A stretch of DNA of 64,000 bases from Erodium maritimum (taxonomy: Eukaryota; Streptophyta; Magnoliopsida; Geraniales; Geraniaceae): NCBI GenBank assembly GCA_963921825.1, contig OY997591.1:58072531-58136530 (forward strand), read 5' to 3'. Both the position numbers and the translations under genes were made by a program. The notes beneath the pieces are model-generated. The model had not been told where the DNA came from, did no database searches, and was given only the letters and a program-made list of their open reading frames with translations. This document shows positions 8,911-19,889 of the stretch, piece after piece (positions within the stretch are counted from its first letter, which is position 1; every line of letters starts with the position of its first letter).

Positions 8911-11718
8911 TATCACGCCCTAAATCCGGTTTTGACCGGACTCGAGACGTGACTTGAGTGAAAACAGTTTAAAGCACAATAATTCAAACATAAATCATAA
9001 ACTCCTCCAAATAGACTTCAAGTCAAATACTTCAGTTTGAACAAAAGCAAAACCCTCCAGGGGTGTAATAATAATCTCCAACAAGTTTGGCTGAAAGCTA
9101 AAATAAAGTGTGACCGGACCCTCTAAGACACGCCCAGAACACGAAGCTCCCGAGCCTCTACTCCTCAAACACGCCTGTAAACACAGCAGTAACCACACAG
9201 GGATGAGCTTACGCTCAGTAGGGAAAATGCATAACAAATTGACCTTCACAGTTTAACCAATTCTTACTCACAGTCACAAGATAAATCTTAGTAATTAACA
9301 GAAAATACACAATCCGATCAATGCCGTGGCACGTGAAGTCACCACCCTCCGATCCACACATAGTGTGTCCTCTCGGATTTTCCCTCAGTCCAGAGGAGAC
9401 GCATATCATCGAGGCTACCAGCAACACCCCCTGAGGGTACATATCATCGGGATTCTCGGAAACGTCTCCAAAGAACTATATGTCATCGGGAACCAAGGTA
9501 TTACTCCCATAGAGAGCATACACTTGGGGTGAAACGATTAATAATCATCCACTAACCATCCTATAACCAGGGCCACCGGCTATGCTACCACCTTGCACCG
9601 GCACTCCCTCGGTGTAGGCGCCATACCGGGTACCGACTATGACGCTACCTACCACCGGCGCTCCCTCGGTGTAGGCCCCATAGCGATATAACATCCAACT
9701 CACGAATCCATAACCGAATAACCCATAGTAACCAGTCACAACCTAACCCAACACACCACAAGGATCCCATAACCGCAACTTACCATTTCACTTACCCGTC
9801 ATGACCCATCGGTCCATTGATCACCTAATTGTACTGCTCGGCACAACCAATCTTACTTAATTCAACCGATTAACCATTTAAGGAAGCACACAATCAAGAG
9901 AATACAAGCCACAGTCAAGTAAACGTTCAACAATCAACAAGTACAACTTCAATCGAGTACTCAAGTATGCAATACAACTAGTTTCTTTAGACTCATTAGC
10001 CTAACCACTAATCAGCCAAACAATAACAAGTGATCCTAACACACAACTAATCCGAGGGCTTTGCCATGACCTCTCTACCAATAAAACAATTCTCAGGTAT
10101 TGAAAACGAGTTAAGCTAGTGATAGGCATCCTACACATGCTTACTAGACACATCCGATTATTCGTAAGTGAAGGACAATTATTCTAGTTAGACGCATCCT
10201 AGGGGTATTTCTAGGACCCTTCCGATTTTATTAGCCTAACATGCATACTAATAATGAAATACTCGAGTAGTTAGGATTTCCCCTACCTCGAGGTCTTCCT
10301 CTAAAAACACTCTGCTGTAACTCGACCAGTCGCTCCTCCGATCTTCACACGGGTACTGGATTGATCTTTGTCTGCTCGGGCGAGATCCAAGCTCCGAATC
10401 TGGGTTTACAGATAAAAGCCCAAATCAGATCGGATCCAGACCCAGTCTTTTAAAATCAACTATTCGTCCTTTCCTTTAATTACACCCATTAGTCCAATAG
10501 ACGTCCAAATTAGTCCAAAGAGTCATTAATTTAGTTTTAAATTAATTAACCAAAACTGCCCGACCCGGCTGACCCGAGTCCGACCCGAAACCCGACCCGA
10601 ATCCGGAAACCGACCCGGATCCAGATCCAGACCCGGTCCGACCCGTGCCCGACTCAGACCCGGAGTTAGGCCCGAACCCGAAGTCCAGAGTCAGTCCGGG
10701 CCGTGGACCAAACCAGATTCGAGCCTAAGGCCCAATCCAGTTCAGGCCGAGGCCCAACTGGCTCCAGGCCCGAGTCCAAGCTCTCGACTTTGTCCGTTCT
10801 GAGTTGGGAACGACGTTGGCCGGTCTAGAGTTCCGGCGACTCTGGCGGCGGCGACGACGACTACCAGACGGTGGGTTTGGCGTCAGGAGTTCGGGAAGAC
10901 GATGGAAAGGGTGGCTGCGCGTGTTTCAAGCCTTCAGTGGCCGGATCTGACGACTGAGAGCACGCCGGCGCGCAAGTTCCAGATCTGGAACTCGAGCGCT
11001 CCGGCGACGCTTCCCGGTGTCATCCGACCCCCAAACGGTCCGGAACTCGCGTTTACAGAAGAAGAAGAAGACGGGCAAGCGATTCAGGTGAGGGTTTGGG
11101 CTCACCGGCGTCGGATCTACACGGATTTTGTCATGGTGGCGTTGGGTCGTTGTCGGGGTCACCAAATCGAAGACGGAGAGGGGAAGGGAAGGGTCTCAGG
11201 TGCTCGGGTTAGAAGTAGAAGGCGAAGGAGAGGTGGAGGGAGGCTCGATTCGAGCTCCAGGGCGACGAACAGAGCTGAGAGCTCCGGCGTCCCTTTGGTC
11301 CTCTCACGGGAGGCTCAGATCTGAGCCCAACGTCGACCAGAAACGGAGAAGAAGGATGAAGCAAGGCAGGACGAAGGTGGGGGAAGAGTTTGTCGGGGAA
11401 GGTGGAGCGAGGGGATGCCGGAGGTCAGAGAAAGAGGACGGGTCGGCGAGGAGGTGCTCTCGTTTCGCAGAGAGAGGAAGGTGAAGAGGCAGTGAACAGT
11501 GCTGCGAAGCTAGGGTTTCGCTCTATTTAAAGCCAGACCAGCCGGGCTTGTGGGTTGGGCTCGCGTAATTGGGCCAAGCATGCTGCGACTGGGCCGAAAT
11601 TCGAACTCAGCCCAACACTGCTGAACTCTTTTTTTTTTCAATTACTTGTTTTGCAAAAATAAACCTCCATGTTTTAGATTGCAGTTTGACGCCCTTTTAG
11701 AACGAAGTGGGTTTTACA
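8911..11718 (-). mobile_element. Solo LTR B (2808 bp), Del/Tekay-like Gypsy
   Basis: Begins TATCACGCCC (TG changed to TA) and ends TTTTACA, flanked by CCTAC on both sides. Its inner left end is close to the last ~45 bp of the Del/Tekay-like LTR ending at 39281 (shared GAGTCCGGT, ACCGGATTT, GGGCGTGA). No gag or pol lies within. A GACCCG-rich low-complexity tract occupies about 10558-10680. A minus-strand TATA-like TTTAAATAG sits near 11523-11531, followed by GC-rich open frames typical of these LTRs. It appears to have landed in an intron of the broken SAP locus. Confidence 0.86.
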
Positions 11719-11984
11719 CCTACAGTCCCTCCAAACAAATCCACAGCACTACAGGAACATGACACATAACTAAGTTATAAGAAAATAAATGACAAAAGAA
11801 AGCACCACAAAACCAAACCGAAAGAAAGAAGCTTACCTGCTCCCAGGGAAGAGGACGAAGAATCTCCGGTCGCGAGAGAGAAGCTTCTCTCCCCCTTTGA
11901 ACAGAAAAAGAAAGAAATTAGAACAAACCAAACCAAAATCAAGCGGAGAAAAATCAGAAAAACAGAGAAGAGAACAAACCCTAA
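11719..11984 (-). promoter_or_regulatory. Candidate 5' UTR exon end and splice donor of a decayed minus-strand gene
   Basis: On the minus strand a pyrimidine-rich leader ends in GGGAGCAG followed by GTAAGC (donor at 11836/11835). The remainder to 11719 looks intronic. Together with a TATA box at 14456-14463 this resembles a promoter, 5' UTR exon and 5' UTR intron, an arrangement common in SAP genes. No transcript evidence is available. Confidence 0.35.
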
Positions 11985-12204
11985 GAGCACCTCCAACGGT
12001 CGTGTCTACCCGTCGCGTTTGGCGTAGGCACGGCCCAGACACGACGCGTAGATACGACTTGTCGTGCCTAGACGTCGTCTCTGCGTGGTCGTGGCTGGTT
12101 CTGGAAACGACGAGGGGGGTCGTGTCTGGCGCCAACGGCTAGTCGGCTGGCCAGTCACGACCCGACACGTGGCGACGCCGACCCCAAAAAGCCCTAAATT
12201 TCTC

Positions 12205-12212
12205 TATAAATA
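12205..12212 (+). promoter_or_regulatory. TATA box of the first Harbinger ORF
   Basis: TATAAATA, 111 bp upstream of the ATG at 12316, preceded by a GACGCCGACCCC tract that recurs before the second unit. Confidence 0.6.
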
Positions 12213-12315
12213 CAGATGCACCCCAACTCAAATTTTACCCTCTCTCCACTTGGTTTTAGCTTTCCTTCCTCTATTCCTCATCAAATTCTCTCCAAATTTT
12301 TTTCCTACACTCGTT

Positions 12316-13413
12316 ATGGACCCGAATGAAGCCATCCAATCCCTTGCCGACTCCATGGATGATGAAGACGTGAGTTCTCAACACACCGAAGAGGACTTCT
12401 TGGCCAACTACTCCTCCTTTTCCCAACTCCTCCAATCGGGGCACTCAACGCCGCTTCCTCCATACACCCCGCCAACCCAATGGCCAGAGTCCCAAGTGCA
12501 ACCTTCCCAATTCGTTCCGGCCACCCAACCTTGCCAGTAAGCTCCGACGCAAGCAAGGAGGAGGAAGGGGAAGGCGGCGACATCTGCAGATCAGCGGCCG
12601 AGACCACTTCTGCGACCGAAGTGGACAACCGCGGAGGAGGTCAGATTGGCACGTGCGTGGCTGAACAATTCGCTCGACCCCATCCACGGGAAGAACCAGA
12701 AGAATGACAAGTACTGGAAAAAGGTGCATACCGAGTACGAGGCGGTTAGACCGGTAGAGGACCCACCTCGGGCGTGGATGGCTTGCAAGGACGATTGGCA
12801 TAAGGTGAAAGGCTTCATCACCAAGTTCCAGGAGAAGTACACCAACTTTGAGAACACGGTGACAAGCGGGAGGAATGAGGTTGACGTCCTGGCAGGCGCT
12901 GAAGAGGCGTACTTGAAGGAGGAAAAACAGGTGTTCAAATTCAAGCATATGTGGCTCATCGTGAGGGGGCAACCGAAGTTTTTCACAAAAAAGGTTCCAG
13001 AATGTGACATCCCCGACCTTGACCTCAACCTCGACGCCGACAGTGATGGAAGCAAGCGGACAAGGATGGACGAGTCTCGCACTTGTGGAGACGACTTCGA
13101 CCACGAGTTGAACTCGTTTACCACCGAGGATCGTTCGATCGGGTAGAAGAGAGCCAAGGCCAGGGATCGAGGCAAAGCCCAATCCTCCCAGTCGGCGACG
13201 TCCGGGCTACCTCCCGAGCAAATGCAGTTCCTCGACACTCTTTCCAAAAGGAAAGAGACACAGTTGAAGGGCAGAAGGGCGATGCAGAAGGAGATCATGG
13301 ACACCTTGAATGCAGTTCTTCGCCAAGACACCACCAACATGGGAGCGGATGAAATTAGGTCTCGCGCCTCGCTCATTCAAAGCCTCGGGAAGTGTTTGGA
13401 GTTCTTGGGTTAG
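12316..13413 (+). pseudogene. PIF/Harbinger ORF1, Myb/SANT-like DNA-binding protein (two internal stops)
   Basis: One continuous frame of 365 codons from MDPNEAIQSL to LGKCLEFLG, broken by TAA at 12538-12540 and TAG at 13144-13146. The segment WTTAEEVRLARAWLNNSLD, then KYWKKVH, WKDD-like and FKFKHMW is the SANT/Myb-like family that plant databases often name 'glutathione S-transferase T3-like' or NAM-associated. In PIF/Harbinger elements this protein binds the element ends and assists the transposase. A basic RRRKGK stretch precedes the domain and a Lys/Arg-rich helix follows. Decayed by two stops only, so relatively recent. Confidence 0.78.
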
Positions 13414-13581
13414 CCAAGACTTCAATTTATCTTTAGTTTTTAAATCTATGTTTTAATCTACTTGTTTTCTTAATGTACTTTGCGTTTTCTTAATAAAAGT
13501 TTTAATCTAGTTGTTTTAATGTACTTTGTGTGTTATTAAAAAAAATCGACTTATCGAATTATCGGATCCTCGAGGAGCGTG

Positions 13582-13612
13582 CTAGGGTTACTATTTGAAA
13601 TAGTAACCCTAG
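13582..13612. repeat. Perfect 14-bp hairpin between the two Harbinger units
   Basis: CTAGGGTTACTATT, loop TGA, then its exact reverse complement. It sits between the 3' UTR of the first ORF and the promoter of the second. It could be a terminator-like or foldback scar of the duplication that created two units. Confidence 0.8.
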
Positions 13613-13644
13613 GTCGTGGCAGCCGCGCCGACCCCGACCCCTCC

Positions 13645-13652
13645 TATAAATA
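13645..13652 (+). promoter_or_regulatory. TATA box of the second Harbinger ORF
   Basis: TATAAATA 104 bp before the ATG at 13749, mirroring the spacing of the first unit. Confidence 0.6.
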
Positions 13653-13748
13653 GCCCTCACCACCCCCTCATTCCTCACACCTCTCCAATTCTCTCTCTTA
13701 CAATTCTCTCATTTTCTCTCATTTCCTCTTATTTTCTCTCTAGTCGAT

Positions 13749-14138
13749 ATGTCGAATTGGGCAACCGGGCCTCTTTGGTCACTAGAGGAGGAAATACATT
13801 TGGTGGTCAATTGGCTCACCCACTACGAGCCCGGGGGTCAGTACTGGCATGTTCTGTACGTGGCTTACGTACAAACCGGGAACGATGAGTGGCCACCACG
13901 GACAGAGAAGCAAGTGAAGGACCACTTCCAGAAGATGAGCAAGAAGTGAAAGTGGTTTGATAAAAAATACCGGGAAAAAATGGCCGACCCTAGGAGAGGG
14001 GCAACGGATGACGAAATATATGCCGCGGCCGTTTCTGATTATGAAGGCGAACACGGGCTGTGGAATAAACGTCCTGTGTGGGAGATGCTCAAGGACGATG
14101 CGAGGTGGCGTTTACATATTAGTAGAAATAGGAATTAG
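13749..14138 (+). pseudogene. Second Myb/SANT-like ORF of the Harbinger element (one internal stop)
   Basis: Frame of 130 codons starting MSNWATGPLWSLEEEIHLVV, with TGA at 13947-13949 and ending HISRNRN. The first 60 residues (W-x3-EE-x-HLV-x-WL, then KQVKDHFQKM) fit a SANT/trihelix-like fold related in layout, but not closely in sequence, to the upstream ORF. The C-terminal part (DDEIYAAAVSDYE, then RPVWEMLKDDARW) is acidic. Function is inferred as a DNA-binding accessory protein. Confidence 0.6.
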
Positions 14139-14398
14139 TTTAATCGTATTTTAATAATTATGTTTTAAATTATCTAAATATGTATTAGCGTATAAATATT
14201 ATGTAATGTTTGTGTGGTATGAAATAAAAGTAGTATTTAAAATGTGGGGTGCTTTTTTAATTAACTAAAACTGTGTAGACACTGCTCCTGACACTGCGTA
14301 GACACTACCATTGGAGGAGCAGTGTCTGGAAGCCAAAAACAATGGTTAGACACTGCTCATAGACACTGCACAGTGTCTAACCATTGGAGATGTTCTAA

Positions 14399-14811
14399 GG
14401 CGAAGCAGGGAGTGGGGGCAGAGAAGCCAACTCTAGGACCAGAATTGGAAGTGGCTTTATATAGAGCCACGAGCCACTGAGAGAAGGTGGTGGTTACAGG
14501 TTAGGTGGTGATCAGCAGCTATCGGACTTACGCGATCTCTTAAGCGTGGCAAGCTCATCGGCGTTTTCTAGAACGGACAAGGTTTCTGGATTGCGTCCAA
14601 CGGCGGTGTTCTTTAGCTATATTGATCATTGGATGGAAAGATATGGGTTCAGTCATGTTCTGTTTTTTTTTCAGCTTTAGATATTTGTTTATTTTTTATA
14701 ATTATAATACTCATATAATATAAGTATATTAATCTTAACATTTATCTCAATAAAGGATATAAAAAATGTAATGGGAACCCCTAGTTTAGCTATTCTACTA
14801 TGTATGTTCTT
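14399..14811 (-). promoter_or_regulatory. TATA box and flank of the decayed minus-strand gene, then AT-rich spacer
   Basis: TATATAAA on the minus strand at 14463-14456 precedes a leader whose continuation lies left of the Harbinger element (ending at 11837). Positions 14481-14811 are AT-rich with no ORF or repeat that I recognise. Confidence 0.35.
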
Positions 14812-16743
14812 TTTTGAGGTAAAATTAGAGAAATTCATTAATTGGCTAAATCGTCATTTAAGGCTACGCGAAGTTCACTCGGAATCGGGGTTACTGTCCA
14901 ATCAATAACATCCCAAATATCAACATTTCTAGCTAATGTATGTGCTACCCGATTTACCTCTCTACTTATGTATTACAGAGAATAACCAGCCAAAGCCTTC
15001 AGTTTTTCCCTGCAGTCTGAAATCAATAAACCCAGAGGCGAAATCATCACTTTACTTCCCTAGATTGCCTGAACCACCCCTAAGCAGTCTGACTCCACCA
15101 CACCCTGCGTCCATCCAGCCTCATATATCCATGTCAAAGCTTCCGAGATGGTTAAAGTCTTGATAGCCTCAGGATTCTGCTGCCCTGGAAAAACTATACG
15201 CTTTGCAGTAATCGCCATTCCCAAATGGTTCCGACAAACCATATCACCCCCACCCAAACCGTGTGCCAGCACTGCTCCATCTGTATTTACCTTCACCTTT
15301 CCTTGCGCTGGCCTAATCCACCTCCGACTTTTGCAAGGTCCTTGACTGCCTCCAAGCCCCTGATTAATTTTCTCCTTTACATGAGCCTCTATCCAGTCTT
15401 GTAAATGTGACATGGCCAGTCTCTGAATAACATCAACACTGATAGCTTTTTGATTCCATACCCATTGGTTCCGCGCGTTCCACAATTCCCACTACAGTGA
15501 CACCATGTGTTCCACTAAACCTTTAGTTCCTCGATTCCAACCCTCCTGTAGCCACTCCCATGGCTGCATACCCTCCCACGGAGCCAATAAGATATATCCC
15601 CACACTCCTCTTGTTTCAGCACATTCAAACAACATGTGTGCTTCTGTTTCCAGACCTCCACATCTCGCACAACCACCCTGCACCAGTACAAATCGCCTCT
15701 GCAAAGTCACATTCACCGACAGAGTCCCTGTCATCACTCACCATGCCAAATGAATCAATTTTGGCGGCACCTTCAGTCGCCAGAGCTTCCTCCAGAACGC
15801 ATCTGTCTCTTCCGACCCCCACCTCCCTTCTGTCCTTTGAATCAATTTATAGGCTTCCTTAGCTCTGTAGTTCCTGTCCCTAGACCCCCACCAGAACCAA
15901 CCATCCTCCCCACCTCGTTGGTCCAAAGGTATCGATACTACCTCTGAAGCTGTATCTGGGTCAAAAAGTTCACCTATCAATCCTGTATCCCACCTTCGAG
16001 TGTCTGATACCATCAATCTATCCACCGTCTATTCCTCCACATTCTGCCTTGCCTCTCCAATAAGAACAAAGACCGTGGGAATCCATTTGTGCCCCAAACC
16101 ACTAAAATGGACTTCCCATCCCCTACTCGGCGCCTTGCTCCCTCTCGGACAAGCTCCTGCCCCTTACTGATACTTGTCCACAGGTAATTGTTACCTTGTT
16201 TTGGTACTGCAGACAAAAAATCCCCTGCCAGATAATACTTAACTTTGAGTAACCTCACCACTAGACTATCAGGTTGAGTCAGTAAGCGCCAACCCTGCGT
16301 CCCCAATAGAGCTCGATTAAAATCAAGTAAAATATTTAAAACTCAGCCCTCCTTTTGTCTTATGGTCACACAACCTTCGCCAACTTTTCCACCGAATTAC
16401 TTTTCCTGTTCTAGCATCATGACACCACCAATATCGATTCATAATAACTTCTATATCCTCCACCAACTTATCAGAAACTTTATAGACACCAATTGTGTAC
16501 GTGGGTAATGCTTGAATTACTGCCTTTAGTAAAACTTCTTTGCCTGCTTTACTTTGGAGCAATTCATCCCATCCCTGTAATCTTTGCAGAATCCCGTCCT
16601 TAATAAAAGAAAAGGTTTTGTACCTACTACGTTGAATAGTGGCCGTCAACCCTAGATAAAGCCCTGGATCACCAACCTCAACCATGCCCAACACATCTTA
16701 TATCTCCTACTTACTTTCCTCGTCCATACTAGGACTAAAGGAT
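14812..16743 (-). pseudogene. Host LINE ('LINE-B') segment 1: end of RT, zf-RVT, RNase H and 3' end
   Basis: In minus-strand order: LYLGLTATIQRSRYKTFSFI, AGKEVLLKAVIQALPTY, NRYWWC, TQGWRLLTQPDSLVVRLLK, DGWFWWGSRDRNYRAKEAYK, LWRLKVPPKLIHLAW, then the zf-RVT cluster CARCGGLETEAHMLFEC. The RNase H domain reads VKVNTDGAV with ESDCLGVVQAI, so its acidic residues look intact. The RVT_3-type RNase H is at 15060-15485. Several stops and frameshifts separate the blocks. A T-rich run at about 14811 is the reverse of the poly(A). The segment ends on the right at the 19-bp target duplication, where an RRM retroposon entered. Confidence 0.85.
16725..16743. repeat. 19-bp target-site duplication, left copy
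   Basis: CATACTAGGACTAAAGGAT occurs here and, identically, at 26993-27011. A long duplication of this kind is the mark of target-primed reverse transcription by a LINE machinery. Confidence 0.95.
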
Positions 16744-17039
16744 TTTTTTTATAAGCTGAAATTTTATTTAAGCAAATGTTTTACAAGAAAGTAAAACAAA
16801 GCCGGAAAACGATCCATAAAAAGAACCGTTTCCCCATACCAAAACAGCTACAAAGAGCAACATAACACCCAAGCAGGAAAACAAACGAAAAACAATCGTC
16901 TACTTCCTACTCGAATTCAAACAGATAAACCAGTTAGACACCAGAACCAGAATAAGAGCTTCTTCTGAAGTCGGATCAGGGTAAATCACATCCTCACTAA
17001 CCTCGATGTGGTCATCCTGCAGGACTCTACGTTCGAGGG

Positions 17040-18055
17040 TCAAAGAAGCAAGGTCGACCAGTTTTTCCCAACTCTCTTGCTAAAACTCCAAGCACCCAAG
17101 CTATCCTTTTTAGCAACATCAACAGTGAAGCTCCCCGAAATGTCTCCTTTATCAGTAGAGGGCTTGGTTGTTGGATGATAAAAAACAATAGGAGGAACAC
17201 TTCTCTTTGGTTGCACATTTTTCAGACGTCCACGACCCTTCTTTTGAGGTAAAACCTCAGGATCCGGAGATTTAGTCAAAACATCCTTCCAAGGGCTTCC
17301 TTGGTCGACAACTGGGATGGAAACATCAATCTGAGGTCCATCACCGAACTCCGCCACCACAGGAAGGTTGTGGCCAAATTGGACCTGTTCTAAAGGCTTT
17401 GTGGCCTGTAAAGTCAACACACACACTTGGGCGTCATCCACAATCCGATCAGCGCCTTCAAGAGCCTGTGACTCAGCCGAATTGCAACCAAAGCATCTGT
17501 AATCGAATCAACAACCCCGTGAATCTCTCCAGACTCACTCAACCCGTGATCTTCTCCACCACCAACTGAACCCGGATTAGATCGCGGTTTTTCACAATCA
17601 AAAGACGAGGTCGTACCATTGCTGGAGGGAACAGTCCCACTCGTACCAGAGCCAGAACCTTGAATCCCATCCCATTGCACCACACCACGAGGGTCAGCAC
17701 GAGGGAACCGAGCTTTAAAAGCTCTGATTTCACGGTGGTGAGTTCCGGGACGAGCCAAAGCGACGAAAAGAATATGACCTTTCAATGTCAATCCGTTTAA
17801 TTTCGAAACAGCCTGAGAAGCCTCATCCACCATCGAGAAAGAGATGATACCGAAGAACCTCCCTCCCTTGTTCGAGCGCTACAAAACAGAGCACATTCGG
17901 ACAGACCCAAAAACACTGAAGACGTTGCTTACCCATTCCTCTGTGGATCCATAAGGAAGATTACAAACAAAAACATCGGCGGACCTCCCTGTTTCGACGT
18001 TCTCTGAAGTAAATTCCTTATCATTCACAACAGGTTCTAGTTAAGCTTCTTTGAA
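17040..18055 (-). pseudogene. RRM-containing LINE ORF1-like protein (distal part)
   Basis: Minus-strand translation gives an RNA-recognition motif with RNP2 VFVCNLPYG and RNP1 KGGRFFGIISF, followed by GHILFVALARP, then a Ser/Gly/Pro-rich tail. Plant L1-type elements often carry an RRM in ORF1p, where it binds the template RNA. The upstream part of the frame continues on the far side of the Copia insertion (26526-26850), with a basic cluster VRVRRPTREKKRS. Stops occur at LFKEA*, SVL* and elsewhere, and the tail runs in two frames (17414-17833 and 17040-17441). Not functional. Confidence 0.75.
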
Positions 18056-18060
18056 CAGAT
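18056..18060. repeat. 5-bp target-site duplication CAGAT, left copy
   Basis: CAGAT here and at 26522-26526 directly flank the Copia element. Confidence 0.93.
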
Positions 18061-19748
18061 TGTTGGGTCTCGAGGTAGGGTTGGAGATGAACCAACTCGC
18101 AGCGGAAAATCAATGAAAACCAAGAGACGATTAAAACCATGAAACAACTAACAAAGAATGGATTCACAAGAGAAAAATTCAGCACTAGTTCTTACCAAAA
18201 CAAGAACACCGGTTAACGAATGATTGGCTTGAGTCTCCAAGACGCCTACGTATCCACATGGGAATCAAAGCCACGTAGTTCTTCTCTTTGAGGACTCAAG
18301 AACACAAAAATGGAGGAGGAAACTAGCCAAACCCGAAATGGCCATGGAAGAGGGAGAGAAAATGTGTTTCCTATTCTTGTCTTGTGTTTGTTATGTTGAA
18401 AAAAGATGACTTAAACATAACAAAACCCATACTTGTCCAACTAAAGGCATGGGACAAGTATGGTGTCAAGTAAGGTGTAAATAGGACAAAGTATGGCAAG
18501 ACAAGATTGGGTTAGGTGGTGAATCACCAACACCTTAATCCTTGTCTTGCTTACTTAGTACTAATTAATCAAGACTTGATTAATTAGTTCCATGGGCCTT
18601 GGTTGCATGGGCCTTTCATGGGCCTCTTGGAACATGGCCCGTGACCATTTCCAACGAGGTCCCATGATTCGCTCATCGCCTCCATGCCATCCATACCGGA
18701 AATGTCCAACATTATCCGACGCGATCAATCCCAAGACTCCAAGCCTTGTCTCGATCCGTAAAGTCCTATTCACTTACGGGCACATGACCCAAAACCCAGT
18801 TTTGGTCATGTCCCGAGACAACTCCCTTTTGGCCATTCTCCATAAATGTGTCAATGAGTTTCATCCTCCGGTGTGACCCTTAGGTTTATGCATGTCAATA
18901 GATCAACATAAAATCCCATTTTACTTGATCCTATTTAAGTGGCAGCTAACGAGACTTTAGTATTGCCCGACATTACATAACGAATCGACCCTGTCGATTC
19001 TAACCTTTCCGTCGTCCCTGTCATTATCCTTTTATCTCCGATATCCTGATTGAGATAAGGCATAGAGCCGTCATCCTTATTATTCTCAATCACCGTTCCT
19101 TGATATGTGAGATGACTGAAGATATGATACCCAGTATCATGTGCATGGCCATGCTATTCTTCCAGTCACTCTCGATCAAGTGGCCGAGAACCGATATCTT
19201 TCCCATACCTTAGTATGAGGGATGAATCCCTTAGCCGTCTTTCGTGTCACTCATGTAGCCCGTCCCCAAGCCAATCCTGGCCGTTATGGAAGCCCTGTTA
19301 CGGACAACGTTAGGCTCAGGTCAAACTCAGTTGTTGACTACATAGCGATCACAAAGACTCCTTGGTCTAAGGATACATGACAAGCTACAACACTGAATAT
19401 GTTCATGACTTAATCTATGGCACATATTCAGGGCGGGTCGTCCAATATCATGTCCCACATGATATCTATGATCAGACTCCGGAATCTCATTCCAATGACT
19501 AACAGAACGTAAGCCATAAAGAGCCATCTTTCATACTAGTCGCTTCTAGTGAAGCTTTGTTGACTAGGGACCCATCGAGTGTGATCTATCTCGATCTATG
19601 GTTCTATTCGCATGGTGGGCATAGATCAGAGCACACATCGATATATTACTCCAACACATAAGTAATATAAAGCCGCTTTAATTTTATTGCTAACGATGAT
19701 ATATACATTTGGACATTTAGGATTGAACTACGGGCACTAAGACTAACA
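18061..19748 (-). repeat. Copia 3' LTR (1688 bp)
   Basis: Starts TGTTGGGTCTCG and ends AAGACTAACA. Matches the other LTR base for base by eye except G18945 versus A25718. ORFs inside it (for example 18561-18773) recur at +6773 in the other LTR and are not genes. Confidence 0.95.
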
Positions 19749-19765
19749 ATCTCCCACTTGCCCTA
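19749..19765 (-). promoter_or_regulatory. Copia polypurine tract
   Basis: The minus strand reads GGGCAAGTGGGAGAT immediately before the 3' LTR, the primer site for plus-strand DNA synthesis. Confidence 0.75.
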
Positions 19766-19889
19766 GTTCCAATCTAAACTCCAATATGTCCCCATCGACT
19801 TTACATGTCTAACATGTTCAGGCAGTGACACTGCCTTAGTCAAAGGGTTGGCTATGTTATCATCTGTTGCAATATCGGTTATCTTCACT

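Larger units (their letters stand above)
11985..14395 (+). mobile_element. PIF/Harbinger-like element (2411 bp) carrying two Myb-like ORFs, no transposase
   Basis: Terminal inverted repeats: left GAGCACCTCCAACGGT, right (reverse complement) GAACATCTCCAATGGT, with TAA duplicated at 11982-11984 and 14396-14398, the TWA target duplication of PIF/Harbinger. Subterminal TAGACACTG motifs are repeated near the right end. Inside are two same-strand transcription units, each with a TATAAATA about 105-110 bp before its ATG, encoding SANT/Myb-like ORF1-type proteins. No DDE transposase ORF is present, so the element is non-autonomous. Confidence 0.82.

Noticed and set aside
10558..10790. GACCCG-rich tract as a telomere-like or regulatory array
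   Set aside because: Irregular spacing and location in solo LTR B; simple low-complexity sequence.
10902..11484. Arg/Gly-rich ORFs of 118-140 codons
   Set aside because: GC-rich sequence inside solo LTR B, open on both strands, with no domain.
12591..13376. 261- and 245-codon minus-strand ORFs
   Set aside because: Shadows of the plus-strand Myb-like ORF of the Harbinger element, whose domain is clear.
18561..19527. Three ORFs repeated exactly at +6773 bp
   Set aside because: They are the two Copia LTRs, not duplicated genes.
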